Source: Acidimicrobiaceae bacterium | Lineage (GTDB): Bacteria > Actinomycetota > Acidimicrobiia > Acidimicrobiales > RAAP-2 | Reading direction: 5' to 3' | Assembly: GCA_003138855.1 (NCBI GenBank) | Contig: PLHF01000011.1 | Coordinates: 62,001-126,000, forward strand | DNA length: 64,000 nt | Shown here: in pieces, positions 37,484 to 45,991 of the stretch | Numbering within the stretch: the first letter of the stretch is position 1 | Layout: each line of letters begins with the position of its first letter | The notes under the pieces: model-generated | Told to the model about the DNA's origin: nothing | Seen by the model: the letters and a program-made list of their open reading frames with translations, nothing else | Database searches by the model: none | Translations under genes and position numbers: made by a program

Positions 37484-38842
37484 ATGGACAAACGTATCTA
37501 CGGCTTGGAGAACGAGTACGGGGTCACCTGTACGCTGCGCGGGCAGAGGCGGTTGAGCCCCGACGAGGTGGCCCGATACCTCTTCCGCCGGGTGGTGAGC
37601 TGGGGCCGGTCCTCCAACGTCTTCCTCGAGAACGGGGCACGGCTCTATCTCGACGTAGGCAGCCACCCCGAGTACGCCACGCCCGAATGCGACGACGTGG
37701 CCGAGCTGGTCGCCCACGACAAGGCGGGGGAGTGGATCCTCTCCTCGTTGGTGGAAGGGGCCGAGGCCCGGCTGCGGGAAGAGGGCATACGCGGGGACAT
37801 CTATCTGTTCAAGAACAACACCGATTCGGCGGGCAACTCCTACGGGTGCCACGAGAACTACCTGACCAGCCGGCGCGACGATTTCGCCCACTACACCGAG
37901 GTCCTCATTCCCTTTCTGGTCAGCCGGCAGGTGTACGCCGGGGCGGGCAAGGTGCTCCAGACCGCCCGGGGCGCGGTGTTCTGCCTCAGCCAGAGGGCCG
38001 AGCACATCTGGGAGGGGGTGTCCTCGGCCACCACCAGGAGCCGCCCCATCATCAACACCCGGGACGAGCCCCATGCCGATGCGGAGAAGTACCGTCGTCT
38101 CCACGTCATCGTGGGCGATTCCAACATGAGCGAGTACGCCACCTTCCTCAAGGTGGGTGCCACCAGCATCGTCCTGCGGATGCTGGAGGATCCTTCGGCC
38201 GTCATGCGTGACCTGACCCTGGAGAACCCGATCCGGGCCATCCGCGAGATCAGTCACGACATCACCTGCCGGCGCCCTGTCCGCCTGGCCAACGGGCGCG
38301 AGATGAGCGCACTGGACATCCAGGGGGAGTATCTCCAGCGGGCAATCCGCTACCGCGACCGGCAAGGGCTCTCCCCCCAGGAGGACCTGGCCCTCGACAT
38401 GTGGCAGCACTGCCTCAAAGGGCTGGAGTCCGATCCGCTCTCGCTGCACCGGGAGTGCGACTGGGTGGCCAAGTACCGCTTGATCGACCGCTACCGGGAC
38501 CGCCACGACCTCCCCCTCCACAGTCCCACCGTGGCCCTCCTCGACCTGCAGTACCACGACGTGGATCGCACCCGGGGCCTCTACTACCGGTTGCAGCGCC
38601 ACGATCAACTGGACCGGATCTGCGAGGACGCGGACATCATCACCGCCATGTCGACGCCGCCGCAGACCACACGGGCGCGGCTCCGTGGTGAGTTCGTGAA
38701 GCGGGCCAAGGAGCGCCGACGCGATTTCACCGTCGATTGGGTCCATCTCAAGCTCAACGACCAGGCGCAGCGCACCGTGCTGCTGAAGGATCCCTTCAAG
38801 TCGAAGGACGAGAGGGTCGAGAAACTGATCGCCGGGCTGTGA
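37484..38842 (+). CDS. pafA: Pup-protein ligase PafA
   Basis: Uses ATP to attach the C-terminal Glu of Pup to substrate lysines. It has 452 residues from ATG 37484. It starts [16 protein letters not shown], the family N-terminus with the catalytic and Mg-binding acids. Conserved blocks are [40 protein letters not shown] and [19 protein letters not shown]. It lacks the long Dop loop. GTGs at 37475 and 37481 are alternatives, but they lie inside or next to the palindrome and -10 box. pafB and pafC, which usually follow, are absent. Confidence 0.95.
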   Translation: MDKRIYGLENEYGVTCTLRGQRRLSPDEVARYLFRRVVSWGRSSNVFLENGARLYLDVGSHPEYATPECDDVAELVAHDKAGEWILSSLVEGAEARLREEGIRGDIYLFKNNTDSAGNSYGCHENYLTSRRDDFAHYTEVLIPFLVSRQVYAGAGKVLQTARGAVFCLSQRAEHIWEGVSSATTRSRPIINTRDEPHADAEKYRRLHVIVGDSNMSEYATFLKVGATSIVLRMLEDPSAVMRDLTLENPIRAIREISHDITCRRPVRLANGREMSALDIQGEYLQRAIRYRDRQGLSPQEDLALDMWQHCLKGLESDPLSLHRECDWVAKYRLIDRYRDRHDLPLHSPTVALLDLQYHDVDRTRGLYYRLQRHDQLDRICEDADIITAMSTPPQTTRARLRGEFVKRAKERRRDFTVDWVHLKLNDQAQRTVLLKDPFKSKDERVEKLIAGL

Positions 38843-38919
38843 ACAAGGAGACGGAGGGAACGGGGCAGTAGCGGCCCTGCACTCGATTCGACTTCCCGGT
38901 GCGGTAGCGTCCCGTGATT

Positions 38920-39579
38920 GTGCCCGAGGAACCCCCCGCCGCGTCGTCGTCACTGTCCGCAGGTGCCGACCCGCCGTCCGACGAGGGCGACACGGCGCTG
39001 AGCGGCGAGCGGTCGAAGAGCGGCGGCTACCGGGCCGTCATCGAGTGGGCCGTCATCCTGATGGCGGTACTGCTGTGCACCGTCGTGCTCCGCACCTACG
39101 TCGTCCAGTCCTTCTACATCCCGTCGCCGTCGATGGTGCCCACGCTCCAGGTGGGCGACCGGATCATCGTCGACAAGCTCAGCTACGACCTCCATTCGAT
39201 CCATCGCGGGGACATCGTGGTGTTCGAACGGCCCCCGCTCGAGGACCAGGCCTATGCCGACCTGGTCAAGCGGGTGATCGGGCTCCCCGGTGAGACGATC
39301 TCCTCCGAGGACGGGCACATCTACATCAACGGCCAAAGGCTGGCCGAACCGTGGCTCCCCCTCGGACCGGACAGCTACACGGGGGCACTCCCCAGTGATG
39401 CCAACCAGCAGTTCAACATGCCCGGGCCGGTCAAGATACCCGCAGGCGACTACTACGTGATGGGGGATAATCGGACGGACTCCGAGGACAGCAGGTTCTT
39501 CGGTCCCATTCCCAAATCGTTGATCGTGGGTCGTGCGGTCGCCGTGGTGTGGCCGCTCAGCCATGCGAAGGGCCTGTAG
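38920..39579 (+). CDS. lepB: Signal peptidase I, first copy
   Basis: Removes signal peptides from exported proteins. About 219 residues from GTG 38920; GTG 38914 would add two, but it is only three bases from the -10 box TAGCGT (38905-38910). One membrane anchor follows an acidic N-terminus (VIEWAVILMAVLLCTVVLRT). The catalytic Ser is in SPSMVPTLQVGDRI (Ser71) and the Lys in ADLVKRVIGLPGE (Lys117). The box E motif is GDNRTDSEDSRFFGPI. A close paralogue follows after 38 bases. Confidence 0.93.
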   Translation: MPEEPPAASSSLSAGADPPSDEGDTALSGERSKSGGYRAVIEWAVILMAVLLCTVVLRTYVVQSFYIPSPSMVPTLQVGDRIIVDKLSYDLHSIHRGDIVVFERPPLEDQAYADLVKRVIGLPGETISSEDGHIYINGQRLAEPWLPLGPDSYTGALPSDANQQFNMPGPVKIPAGDYYVMGDNRTDSEDSRFFGPIPKSLIVGRAVAVVWPLSHAKGL

Positions 39580-39602
39580 GGATCCATCGGCATCCCGTGC
39601 GG

Positions 39603-39620
39603 TAGCCTCGCTGACTTGTG
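39603..39620 (+). promoter_or_regulatory. Leaderless-type promoter of the second lepB
   Basis: TAGCCT at 39603-39608, nine bases, then GTG 39618. It indicates that the two lepB copies can be expressed separately. Confidence 0.4.
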
Positions 39621-40412
39621 ACCCCCGACCTCCCGCATGACCCAGGCGAGGGGACAGGACCCGGTGGCTCCACGATGATCTCCGAGGTGCCGGTGGCGCC
39701 CGTGGCCGGGAGTAGCCCGGCCATCGGTCCGGGACCCAGGGCCCGGTCGGGGAGGTGGGTCCTCGAATGGATGGCCGTGCTGGGCGTCGCCCTGGTACTT
39801 GCCGTCTGCGTTCGGGCCTATGTGGGCCAGATGTTCTACATCCCATCGGGCTCCATGCTCCCGACCCTCCAGATCGGCGACCGGATCGCGGTCGACAAGC
39901 TCGCCTACCGATTCCACGGCGTCCGTCGCGGGGACATCGTGGTGTTCGCCCGGCCCCCTCTGGAGCAGGCCGACTACGCAGATCTGGTCAAACGGGTGAT
40001 CGGGCTCCCCGGTGACACCGTCTCGTCCGTCGGGGGGCGCGTGTACATCGACGGCAAGCCCCTGGCCGAGCCGTGGCTGCCGCACCCCGAACCGGTGACG
40101 GCGCCCAGCCAGCTCCCGGATGCGTTCAGCCTCAATCACCCTTACAAGGTTCCGCCCGGCACCTATTTCGTGATGGGTGACAATCGCACCGATTCGGAGG
40201 ACAGCCGCTACTTCGGCCCCATCCCGCAGAGTCTCATCGTGGGGAAGATGGCCTTCAGGGCCTGGCCGATCGACGATTCGGTGTGGCTGGTCATCCTGTC
40301 GACGGTGGTCGTCGTCGTGCTGGCACTGTTGCTGCTGGTGCTGCGCGGTCCCCGTGAGGCGGGCCCGTCGTCAGAGGGCCGGCGCCACGAAGGGCCTGCC
40401 GGCTCCAGCTAG
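39618..40412 (+). CDS. lepB: Signal peptidase I, second copy with C-terminal membrane helix
   Basis: A 264-residue paralogue of the preceding gene. The N-terminal anchor is about 48-67 (VLEWMAVLGVALVLAVCVRA). Ser79 in IPSGSMLPTLQIGDRI and Lys125 in ADLVKRVIGLPGD form the catalytic dyad, and GDNRTDSEDSRYFGPI is kept. It differs from the first copy by a second membrane helix near the end (VWLVILSTVVVVVLALLLLV) and a charged tail. The two copies probably arose by tandem duplication and may differ in substrates or topology. Confidence 0.93.
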   Translation: MTPDLPHDPGEGTGPGGSTMISEVPVAPVAGSSPAIGPGPRARSGRWVLEWMAVLGVALVLAVCVRAYVGQMFYIPSGSMLPTLQIGDRIAVDKLAYRFHGVRRGDIVVFARPPLEQADYADLVKRVIGLPGDTVSSVGGRVYIDGKPLAEPWLPHPEPVTAPSQLPDAFSLNHPYKVPPGTYFVMGDNRTDSEDSRYFGPIPQSLIVGKMAFRAWPIDDSVWLVILSTVVVVVLALLLLVLRGPREAGPSSEGRRHEGPAGSS

Positions 40413-40483
40413 ACCGGAGCAGACCGCATCGAGGCGGCCGGTCGTGGTCCGGGGTATGGGGCGCCCGCCGGTCACTGCGCCGG

Positions 40484-40499
40484 TACACTCGTTGACGTG
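40484..40499 (+). promoter_or_regulatory. Leaderless-type promoter of tatB
   Basis: TACACT at 40484-40489, seven bases, then GTG 40497. Confidence 0.5.
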
Positions 40500-40964
40500 C
40501 CATTTCTCAGCCCGGCGAAGCTGTTGGTCATCCTGGTGGTGGCCCTGGTCGTGCTCGGCCCGGACAAGCTGCCCAAGGTGGCCAGGCAGGTCGGCGCTCT
40601 GTGGGGGGACTTCCGCAAGTTCCGCGAGCGCCTCGAGAGCGAGGTGCGTGGCACCTTCCCCGACCTTCCCTCCACCGAGGCAATCTCCCAGGCGGTGCGC
40701 TCGCCACTCTCGTTCCTGGACAACCTGGCCGACACCCACAGCGCGGAGAACGGTGCAACCCCCTCGGCGGCGGGCGGCCAGGAGGCTCCCGACGTCCGGG
40801 GTGACGCGGTACGGCCCTCGGGCGGCACCAACCGACCGGCAGGCACGGTCCGGGCCGCCGAGCAGCCGTCCATCCCGGGGGTATCCGTCACCGACCCCGG
40901 GGGCATTGTCCACCAGGTGCGCTCCAACGGTCGGGCCGTTCCCGACGACCCCGGAATGAACTGA
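40497..40964 (+). CDS. tatB: Sec-independent translocase subunit TatB (TatA/B family)
   Basis: Part of the twin-arginine translocase, which exports folded proteins. It has 155 residues. The N-terminal membrane helix is LVILVVALVVLGPDKLPKVA with the hinge and amphipathic helix (ARQVGALWGDFRKFRERLES) of the family. Glu/Pro at the hinge is the GPDKLP form, more like TatB. The Ala/Gly-rich C-terminal half is disordered. tatC follows after 49 bases; no separate tatA is visible, so this subunit may serve both roles or tatA lies elsewhere. Confidence 0.85.
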   Translation: MPFLSPAKLLVILVVALVVLGPDKLPKVARQVGALWGDFRKFRERLESEVRGTFPDLPSTEAISQAVRSPLSFLDNLADTHSAENGATPSAAGGQEAPDVRGDAVRPSGGTNRPAGTVRAAEQPSIPGVSVTDPGGIVHQVRSNGRAVPDDPGMN

Positions 40965-41013
40965 TCCGACCGGCTCACCCCAACGTGCACGGATCCTGTC
41001 GAGGCCGGGGACC

Positions 41014-41763
41014 ATGGCCATCTCGCTGAAGCGCTCCGGCGAAGCGCGGCCGGAGCCCAATGCGATGACGCTCGTAGAGCACCTGACCGAGCTGCGCCGC
41101 CGGGTAGTGGTGTGCGCCGTGGCCTTCATGATCACCGCCACGGTGGCCTTCCTCCTCTACAACTGGATCTTGGCCTTTCTCAAGCATCCCTACTGCCAGG
41201 TGGCGCCCCACCACTGCGGCTTCTACATCACCGGCCCGCTGGACGGACTTGCACTGCGGGTCAAGATCGCCGCCTACGGCGGGCTGGTCCTCGCCTCCCC
41301 GGTGCTCCTGTGGGAGCTCTGGCGGTTCATCACGCCGGGATTGAACCCCAAGGAGAAGAAGTACGCGATTCCCTTCATCGTCGCCTCGATCGCCTTGTTC
41401 CTCCTGGGATCGCTGGTGGCGTTCGTGACGTTCCCCCATGCGTTGGGCTGGCTCGACAGCATCGGCGGCCCGAGCCTCACCGAGATCCTCGATCCGACCA
41501 AGTACCTCAGCCTCATCGTGTTGCTGATGACGGTCTTCGGCCTGACCTTCGAGTTCCCGGTGCTGCTGGTGTCACTCGAGTTGGCTGGCGTGCTCACACC
41601 CAAGCAGCTCTCCTCGTTCAGGCGATGGGCCATCGTGTTGATCGTCGTGGTGGCCGGGGTGGTGACTCCGAGCTCGGACCCCTTCTCGATGATGGCCTTG
41701 GCCATTCCGCTCTACCTCTTCTACGAGCTGTCGATCGTGGTCGGGAAGCTCGTCCGGCGATGA
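41014..41763 (+). CDS. tatC: Twin-arginine translocase subunit TatC
   Basis: Recognises twin-arginine signal peptides and forms the core of the Tat complex. It has 249 residues and six membrane helices. The N-terminal MTLVEHLTELRRRVVV is the family signature, with Glu and Arg used in signal-peptide binding. Further conserved segments are LWRFITPGLNPKEKK and FGLTFEFPVLL with the functional Glu. It overlaps the helicase gene by four bases (ATGA). Confidence 0.95.
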   Translation: MAISLKRSGEARPEPNAMTLVEHLTELRRRVVVCAVAFMITATVAFLLYNWILAFLKHPYCQVAPHHCGFYITGPLDGLALRVKIAAYGGLVLASPVLLWELWRFITPGLNPKEKKYAIPFIVASIALFLLGSLVAFVTFPHALGWLDSIGGPSLTEILDPTKYLSLIVLLMTVFGLTFEFPVLLVSLELAGVLTPKQLSSFRRWAIVLIVVVAGVVTPSSDPFSMMALAIPLYLFYELSIVVGKLVRR

Positions 41764-43829
41764 CCCCCGGGCGTGCCCGGGGCCCCTCCCGGAACGCCTC
41801 GGCAGGGGTGGGAGAGGGATTCCGGGAGCGCTTCGAGCAGGGCCTCGGGCTCCGTCTCGACGGATTCCAACGCCAGGCGATGGATGCCCTCGACCGGGGC
41901 GAGTCGGTGCTGGTGTCGGCTCCCACCGGATCAGGCAAGACGCTCATCGCAGACTACGCGGCGGCCCGGGCGCTGGAGTCGGGCGGGAAGGCCTTCTACA
42001 CGACTCCGATCAAGGCCCTCTCCAATCAGAAGTTCGCCGAGCTGTCGGCCCGATACGGGGAGGAGCGGGTCGGTCTCCTGACCGGGGACGTGTCCCACCA
42101 GCCCCTTGCGCCGATCGTGGTGATGACCACCGAGGTCCTGCGCAACATGCTCTTCGCCCGCTCGTCGATCCTCGACGACCTGGAGGTGGTGGTGCTCGAC
42201 GAGGTGCACTACCTCCAGGACCCGTATCGAGGCTCGGTGTGGGAGGAGGTGCTGGTGCTCACCCCGGCGGGGATCACCTTCGTCAGCCTGTCGGCCACGG
42301 TCAGCAACGCCGCCGACTTCGGGGCGTGGCTCACCTCCATCCGTGGCAGGACCAGGGTGGTGGTGGAGACCCACCGGCCGGTGACGCTGCACCACCATTT
42401 CGCCGTGTCCGAGCGGGGACGCGACGGACTCATCGTCCTCCCACTGCTGCGGAACGGAAAGCCCAACCCGGACGGCATCGCCCTGGACGACAGGCGCCGG
42501 CGCAATCCCCGGCACCGGTACCGGGCACCCCGGAGGACCGAGGTCGTGGAGTACTTGGCGTCGGCCGGGATGCTGCCGGCCATCACCTTCATCTTCTCGA
42601 GGGCGGCCTGTGACGACGCCACCCGCCAGTGCCTGCAGGACGGCGTCCGCCTGACGACACCCGAGGAGCGGACGCGCATCCGCATGCTCACCGAGGCCTC
42701 CGTCGAGCGGCTCGGCGACGACGACCTGCGGACCCTCGGGTACGGGCCGTGGTCGGCAGCTCTCGAGTCGGGCATCGCCCCGCACCATGCCGGGTTGGTC
42801 CCTGCCTTCCGCCAGGCGGTCGAACGGTGCTTCTCCGAGGGCCTACTGAAGGTGGTGTTCGCCACCGAGACGCTGGCCCTCGGGATCAACATGCCCGCCC
42901 GGACCGTCGTGGTCGAGCGGTTCGCCAAGTTCCGGGGTAGCGACACCTCGGCCCTCACCTCGGGCGAGTACCAACAGCTGACCGGCCGCGCCGGCCGGCG
43001 TGGCATCGACACCGTGGGCCACGCCTTCGTCCTGTGGTCGGCTGCGTCCCCGTTCAGCCTGGTGGCCCGCACCGCTCTGGCCCCGCCGCCGGACCTGTTG
43101 TCGTCGTTCCATCCGACGTACAACCTGGCCGTTAACCTGGTGCGGCGCTGGTCGCGGGAGGACGCCCACGGCCTGCTTGCCGCCTCGTACGGGCAGTGGC
43201 AGGCGCCTGCCGGCTCGGAGTCGTTGCCCGCCCTGCTCGACCGGCGCCTGGCCATCCTCGAGAAGCGGGGCTTCGTCGACGGATGGGAGCTGACCGAGGC
43301 CGGGTACGCCCTCGCCAGCATCTACCACGAGTCGGACCTGCTGGTGGCCGAGGCCCTCCGGGGTGGGCTGCTCGACGGACTCGATCCGGCGTCGCTGGCC
43401 GGTGTGGCCTCGGCGTTGACGTTCGAGGCCCGGCGGAGTTCGGAGGACGCCGCCGAGCCACACGGCAAGAAGGTGATCGACCGCCTGGCCCGGCTCGATG
43501 CAGTGGCCGGCGAGCTCCGGGCCGACGAGCGCCGGGTCGGCCTGCGTCGTACCCGGCGCCCCGATGCCGGCCTTGTCCGGGCGGTGACCGGCTGGGCCAA
43601 GGGGGCCACCCTCGACACGGTGCTGAGGGATGCCGACGTCGCTCCCGGCGACTTCGTCCGCAATGTCCGCCAACTGATCGACCTGGTGCGCCAACTGGCC
43701 CAGGTGGCGGCCGAGACCGGCACGCGGGAGTCGGCCCAGATGGCTGTGGCCCTGCTCAAGCGGGGTGTGGTGGGGGCGGACGACCCCGCCGCGCTGGGGT
43801 CCGCCACTGACCCACCACTGCCGTCCTAG
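41760..43829 (+). CDS. helY: Ski2/HelY-type DExH RNA helicase
   Basis: An ATP-dependent RNA helicase of 689 residues, probably in RNA turnover. Motif I is APTGSGKT (54-61), motif II DEVH (147-150), motif III SATVSN and motif VI QLTGRAGRRGID. The long inter-domain segment and the C-terminal DSHCT-like domain (about 560-680) fit the Mtr4/Ski2 family. In mycobacteria HelY also follows tatC. The ATG overlaps the tatC stop. It is shorter than the mycobacterial homologue of about 900 residues, so the arch-type insertion is probably reduced. Confidence 0.9.
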   Translation: MTPGRARGPSRNASAGVGEGFRERFEQGLGLRLDGFQRQAMDALDRGESVLVSAPTGSGKTLIADYAAARALESGGKAFYTTPIKALSNQKFAELSARYGEERVGLLTGDVSHQPLAPIVVMTTEVLRNMLFARSSILDDLEVVVLDEVHYLQDPYRGSVWEEVLVLTPAGITFVSLSATVSNAADFGAWLTSIRGRTRVVVETHRPVTLHHHFAVSERGRDGLIVLPLLRNGKPNPDGIALDDRRRRNPRHRYRAPRRTEVVEYLASAGMLPAITFIFSRAACDDATRQCLQDGVRLTTPEERTRIRMLTEASVERLGDDDLRTLGYGPWSAALESGIAPHHAGLVPAFRQAVERCFSEGLLKVVFATETLALGINMPARTVVVERFAKFRGSDTSALTSGEYQQLTGRAGRRGIDTVGHAFVLWSAASPFSLVARTALAPPPDLLSSFHPTYNLAVNLVRRWSREDAHGLLAASYGQWQAPAGSESLPALLDRRLAILEKRGFVDGWELTEAGYALASIYHESDLLVAEALRGGLLDGLDPASLAGVASALTFEARRSSEDAAEPHGKKVIDRLARLDAVAGELRADERRVGLRRTRRPDAGLVRAVTGWAKGATLDTVLRDADVAPGDFVRNVRQLIDLVRQLAQVAAETGTRESAQMAVALLKRGVVGADDPAALGSATDPPLPS

Positions 43830-43844
43830 TGTGATCTGGGCATG
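43827..43844 (+). promoter_or_regulatory. Leaderless-type promoter of the thyX-like gene
   Basis: TAGTGT at 43827-43832 starts with the helY stop codon; nine bases later comes ATG 43842. Confidence 0.35.
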
Positions 43845-45500
43845 TTCCCCTACGCCGAGGAGACGTTCAGCGCTGAAGAGGAGGACATCCTCCGCCGCTA
43901 CGTCACCAATCTCGATCAGCCGGTGTTCGCCCTGGTCAACCTGCCGGAGGTGGTCAAGGGCGCACTGTTCGCGCGGTACTCCCGGTCCCCCAAGAGCCTG
44001 CGCCGGCTGTTCCTCGACGAATTCGTGAGCGAGCTCGACATCAGCGGCGACGCCACGGTGGATGCCACCGTCGGGCTCAAGCGGGCAGTCGAGCTCTACG
44101 AAAAGGTCTTCCTCGAGTACGGGGACGACTCGGTGGCGCAGTTGGGTGGCGTGCACCTGGCGTGCGAGCAGGCGTCCAACGTTCTGACCAAGATCCTCGA
44201 GTGGGGGAGGCTCATGGCCTACCTCGAGCAGTCGACCCGCTACATCGCCTACAATCAGCGGCTCACCACCGGCCACTACCGCTACTACCGCGACCCGGGC
44301 CTGCTCGACTCACCGTTGGGGGCCCGCTACGTCGGCGACATGGACCGGATGTTCGACACCTACGGCGACCTCCTCGAGGAAGCACAAGCGTGGTTGGCGG
44401 TCCGACATCCACGTCGGCAGGGGGACTCCGACTTCATCCACCGCCAAGCGGTGAGGGCCAAGGCCCTCGATGCCCTGCGGGGCCTGCTCCCTGCGGGCTC
44501 GCTGTCCAACGTGGGCATCTACGGCACCGGGCAGTCCTACGAGATGCTGCTGCTCCGGATGCGGTCGCACCCGCTGCCCGAGGCCCGGCAGTACGCGGAC
44601 ATGATGCTCGAGGAGCTCCGAAAGGTGATCCCTTCCTTCCTGCAGCGTGTCGATCGCCCCGATCGGGGAGGGGCGTGGTCGGAGTACTTCCGCCGGACGC
44701 GGGAGGACACGGACCGTCTGGTCGGGGAGCTCTTCCCCGACCTGGTGGCACCGGCGGGCGAGTCGGCCGACGGGCCCTGGGGCCGACCCTCGGTGAACCT
44801 GGTCGACTTCGATCCCGAGGGCGAGGAGAAGGTCATCGCCGCCATCTGCGCACCCCTCACCAATCGCTCGGAGGAGGAGGTGCTGGCCCGGGTCCACCTC
44901 CTCGGAGCCGAGGAGAGGCGAGCGCTTCTGGCCGCCTACGTCGGGGACCGGGCCAATCGTCGTCACCGGCCGGGTCGGGCCTTCGAGCGCACCGGGTACC
45001 GCTTCGACGTGGTGAGCGACTACGGCGCCTTCCGGGATCTCCAGCGCCACCGCATGCTGACCATCGAATGGCAGCCACTCGGCACCTCCCTCGGATACGA
45101 CGTGCCCGAGGTGGTGCAGGAAGCCGGCCTCGAGGATCGGTACGTGGCGTCGCTGGAGCGGTCACGCGAGCTTTGCGATGCCCTTGACACCCGCTTCCCG
45201 GTGGAGTCGGCCTACGCCGTCGCCCTGGCCTACCGCATCCGGTACTCGATGCAGATGAATGCGCGTGAGGCGATGCACCTGCTCGAGCTGCGCTCGGGCC
45301 ACCAGGGCCATCCGAGCTACCGCTGGGTGGCCCAGGAGATGCACCACCAGATCGCCGATCGGGCCGGCCACCACCTCCTGGCCGATGCGATGTCGCATGT
45401 GGAGTACGGGTCCGAGGACCTCGAGCGGCTCGATGCGGAGCGGCGTGCGGAGGGACGACGGAAGTCCATGTCAGCTGCCGGAAATCCTGCAACTCCCTGA
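43842..45500 (+). CDS. thyX: Double-length FAD-dependent thymidylate synthase (ThyX) family protein
   Basis: A 552-residue protein with two ThyX-like domains, about 1-270 and 300-540; classical ThyX has about 220-250 residues in one domain. The ThyX signature RHRx7S is divided. The N-terminal half keeps AYLEQSTRYIAYN but has GRL instead of RHR. The C-terminal half keeps LQRHRMLTIEW but has no ExSxRY. The two halves could form one complete active site as a pseudo-dimer. No thyA is in the window. FAD and dUMP binding are inferred from the family only. Confidence 0.8.
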   Translation: MFPYAEETFSAEEEDILRRYVTNLDQPVFALVNLPEVVKGALFARYSRSPKSLRRLFLDEFVSELDISGDATVDATVGLKRAVELYEKVFLEYGDDSVAQLGGVHLACEQASNVLTKILEWGRLMAYLEQSTRYIAYNQRLTTGHYRYYRDPGLLDSPLGARYVGDMDRMFDTYGDLLEEAQAWLAVRHPRRQGDSDFIHRQAVRAKALDALRGLLPAGSLSNVGIYGTGQSYEMLLLRMRSHPLPEARQYADMMLEELRKVIPSFLQRVDRPDRGGAWSEYFRRTREDTDRLVGELFPDLVAPAGESADGPWGRPSVNLVDFDPEGEEKVIAAICAPLTNRSEEEVLARVHLLGAEERRALLAAYVGDRANRRHRPGRAFERTGYRFDVVSDYGAFRDLQRHRMLTIEWQPLGTSLGYDVPEVVQEAGLEDRYVASLERSRELCDALDTRFPVESAYAVALAYRIRYSMQMNAREAMHLLELRSGHQGHPSYRWVAQEMHHQIADRAGHHLLADAMSHVEYGSEDLERLDAERRAEGRRKSMSAAGNPATP

Positions 45501-45526
45501 CCTGGGAAGTTGGAGGAACGCCCAGG
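45501..45526 (+). terminator. Hairpin just after thyX
   Basis: CCTGGG at 45501-45506 pairs with CCCAGG at 45521-45526 across a 14-base loop. It starts directly after the thyX stop. No T-tract follows, so it is only a possible terminator or RNA 3' end stabiliser. Confidence 0.3.
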
Positions 45527-45654
45527 TGAAGCGGGATGTTGCGCATTTGACGACACACGGTGTCCCTGGCCTATCGTTCGCGCAGTCCCAACCGCCCCGC
45601 AGGACGTGCCAAGCGGTCGTTCATCCAATGGTGCGCTCTGAGGGGGGGACGCTG

Positions 45655-45770
45655 TGAGAGGCGGAGGGAGACCCAGGGGATCGAGTAGAAAACATCTCCC
45701 CGAGACCGGCGGCGCAAGCCGGAGGTAACGGGGGGATGGTGCCAAAGACCCCCTGGGTCCGACCGCCTGG
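45655..45770 (+). ncRNA. Unassigned structured RNA candidate (riboswitch-like four-stem fold)
   Basis: AGGCGG (45659-45664) pairs with CCGCCT (45763-45768). GACCCAGGGG (45670-45679) pairs with CCCCTGGGTC (45750-45759). Enclosed are GGGGA/TCCCC (45676-45680 and 45697-45701), CCGGC/GCCGG (45706-45710 and 45718-45722), and GGGGG/CCCCC (45731-45735 and 45749-45753). The GGGG and CCCC tracts are shared between the closing stem and two inner hairpins, so alternative folds exclude each other. GCCTGGCAGGC (45765-45775) competes with the outer stem. A possible promoter is TTGACG...TATCGT near 45547-45577. The next gene, 220 bases on, is the DUF4193-like gene. I cannot match it to a class I know. Confidence 0.55.
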
Positions 45771-45991
45771 CAGGCGCCGGCCCGCGGCCCGGACGTCCTG
45801 CGGACCGCCTCTGCCCCGACTAGATTCCAGGTGGAACACGTAAGCACCCTCCCTCCGGACAGGGCGGACGCACCGGCCACGGTGCCCGTCCGGAGGAGAC
45901 AACCTCGCAGCATCGGTCCGGCGGCCCCATGTGAACGGTGTGTATGCCGGACCGTCTATGCTCCCGCCCAACTCACCACGGAAAGACCGAG
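45771..45991 (+). promoter_or_regulatory. Upstream region of the DUF4193-like gene
   Basis: Two -10-like boxes occur, TAGATT near 45822 and TATGCT near 45957. The latter is about 30 bases before the ATG. I see no ORF of its own in this stretch. Confidence 0.35.

Noticed and set aside
41112..41759. Upstream extension of the helicase ORF to 41112.
   Set aside because: This part overlaps tatC entirely; the helicase starts at the ATGA overlap at 41760.
45655..45770. SAM-I riboswitch: GAGAGGCGGAGGGA and GGTGCCAA resemble SAM-I consensus blocks.
   Set aside because: The kink-turn segment and the P3 helix are missing, spacing is wrong and the downstream gene is not a methionine or SAM gene.
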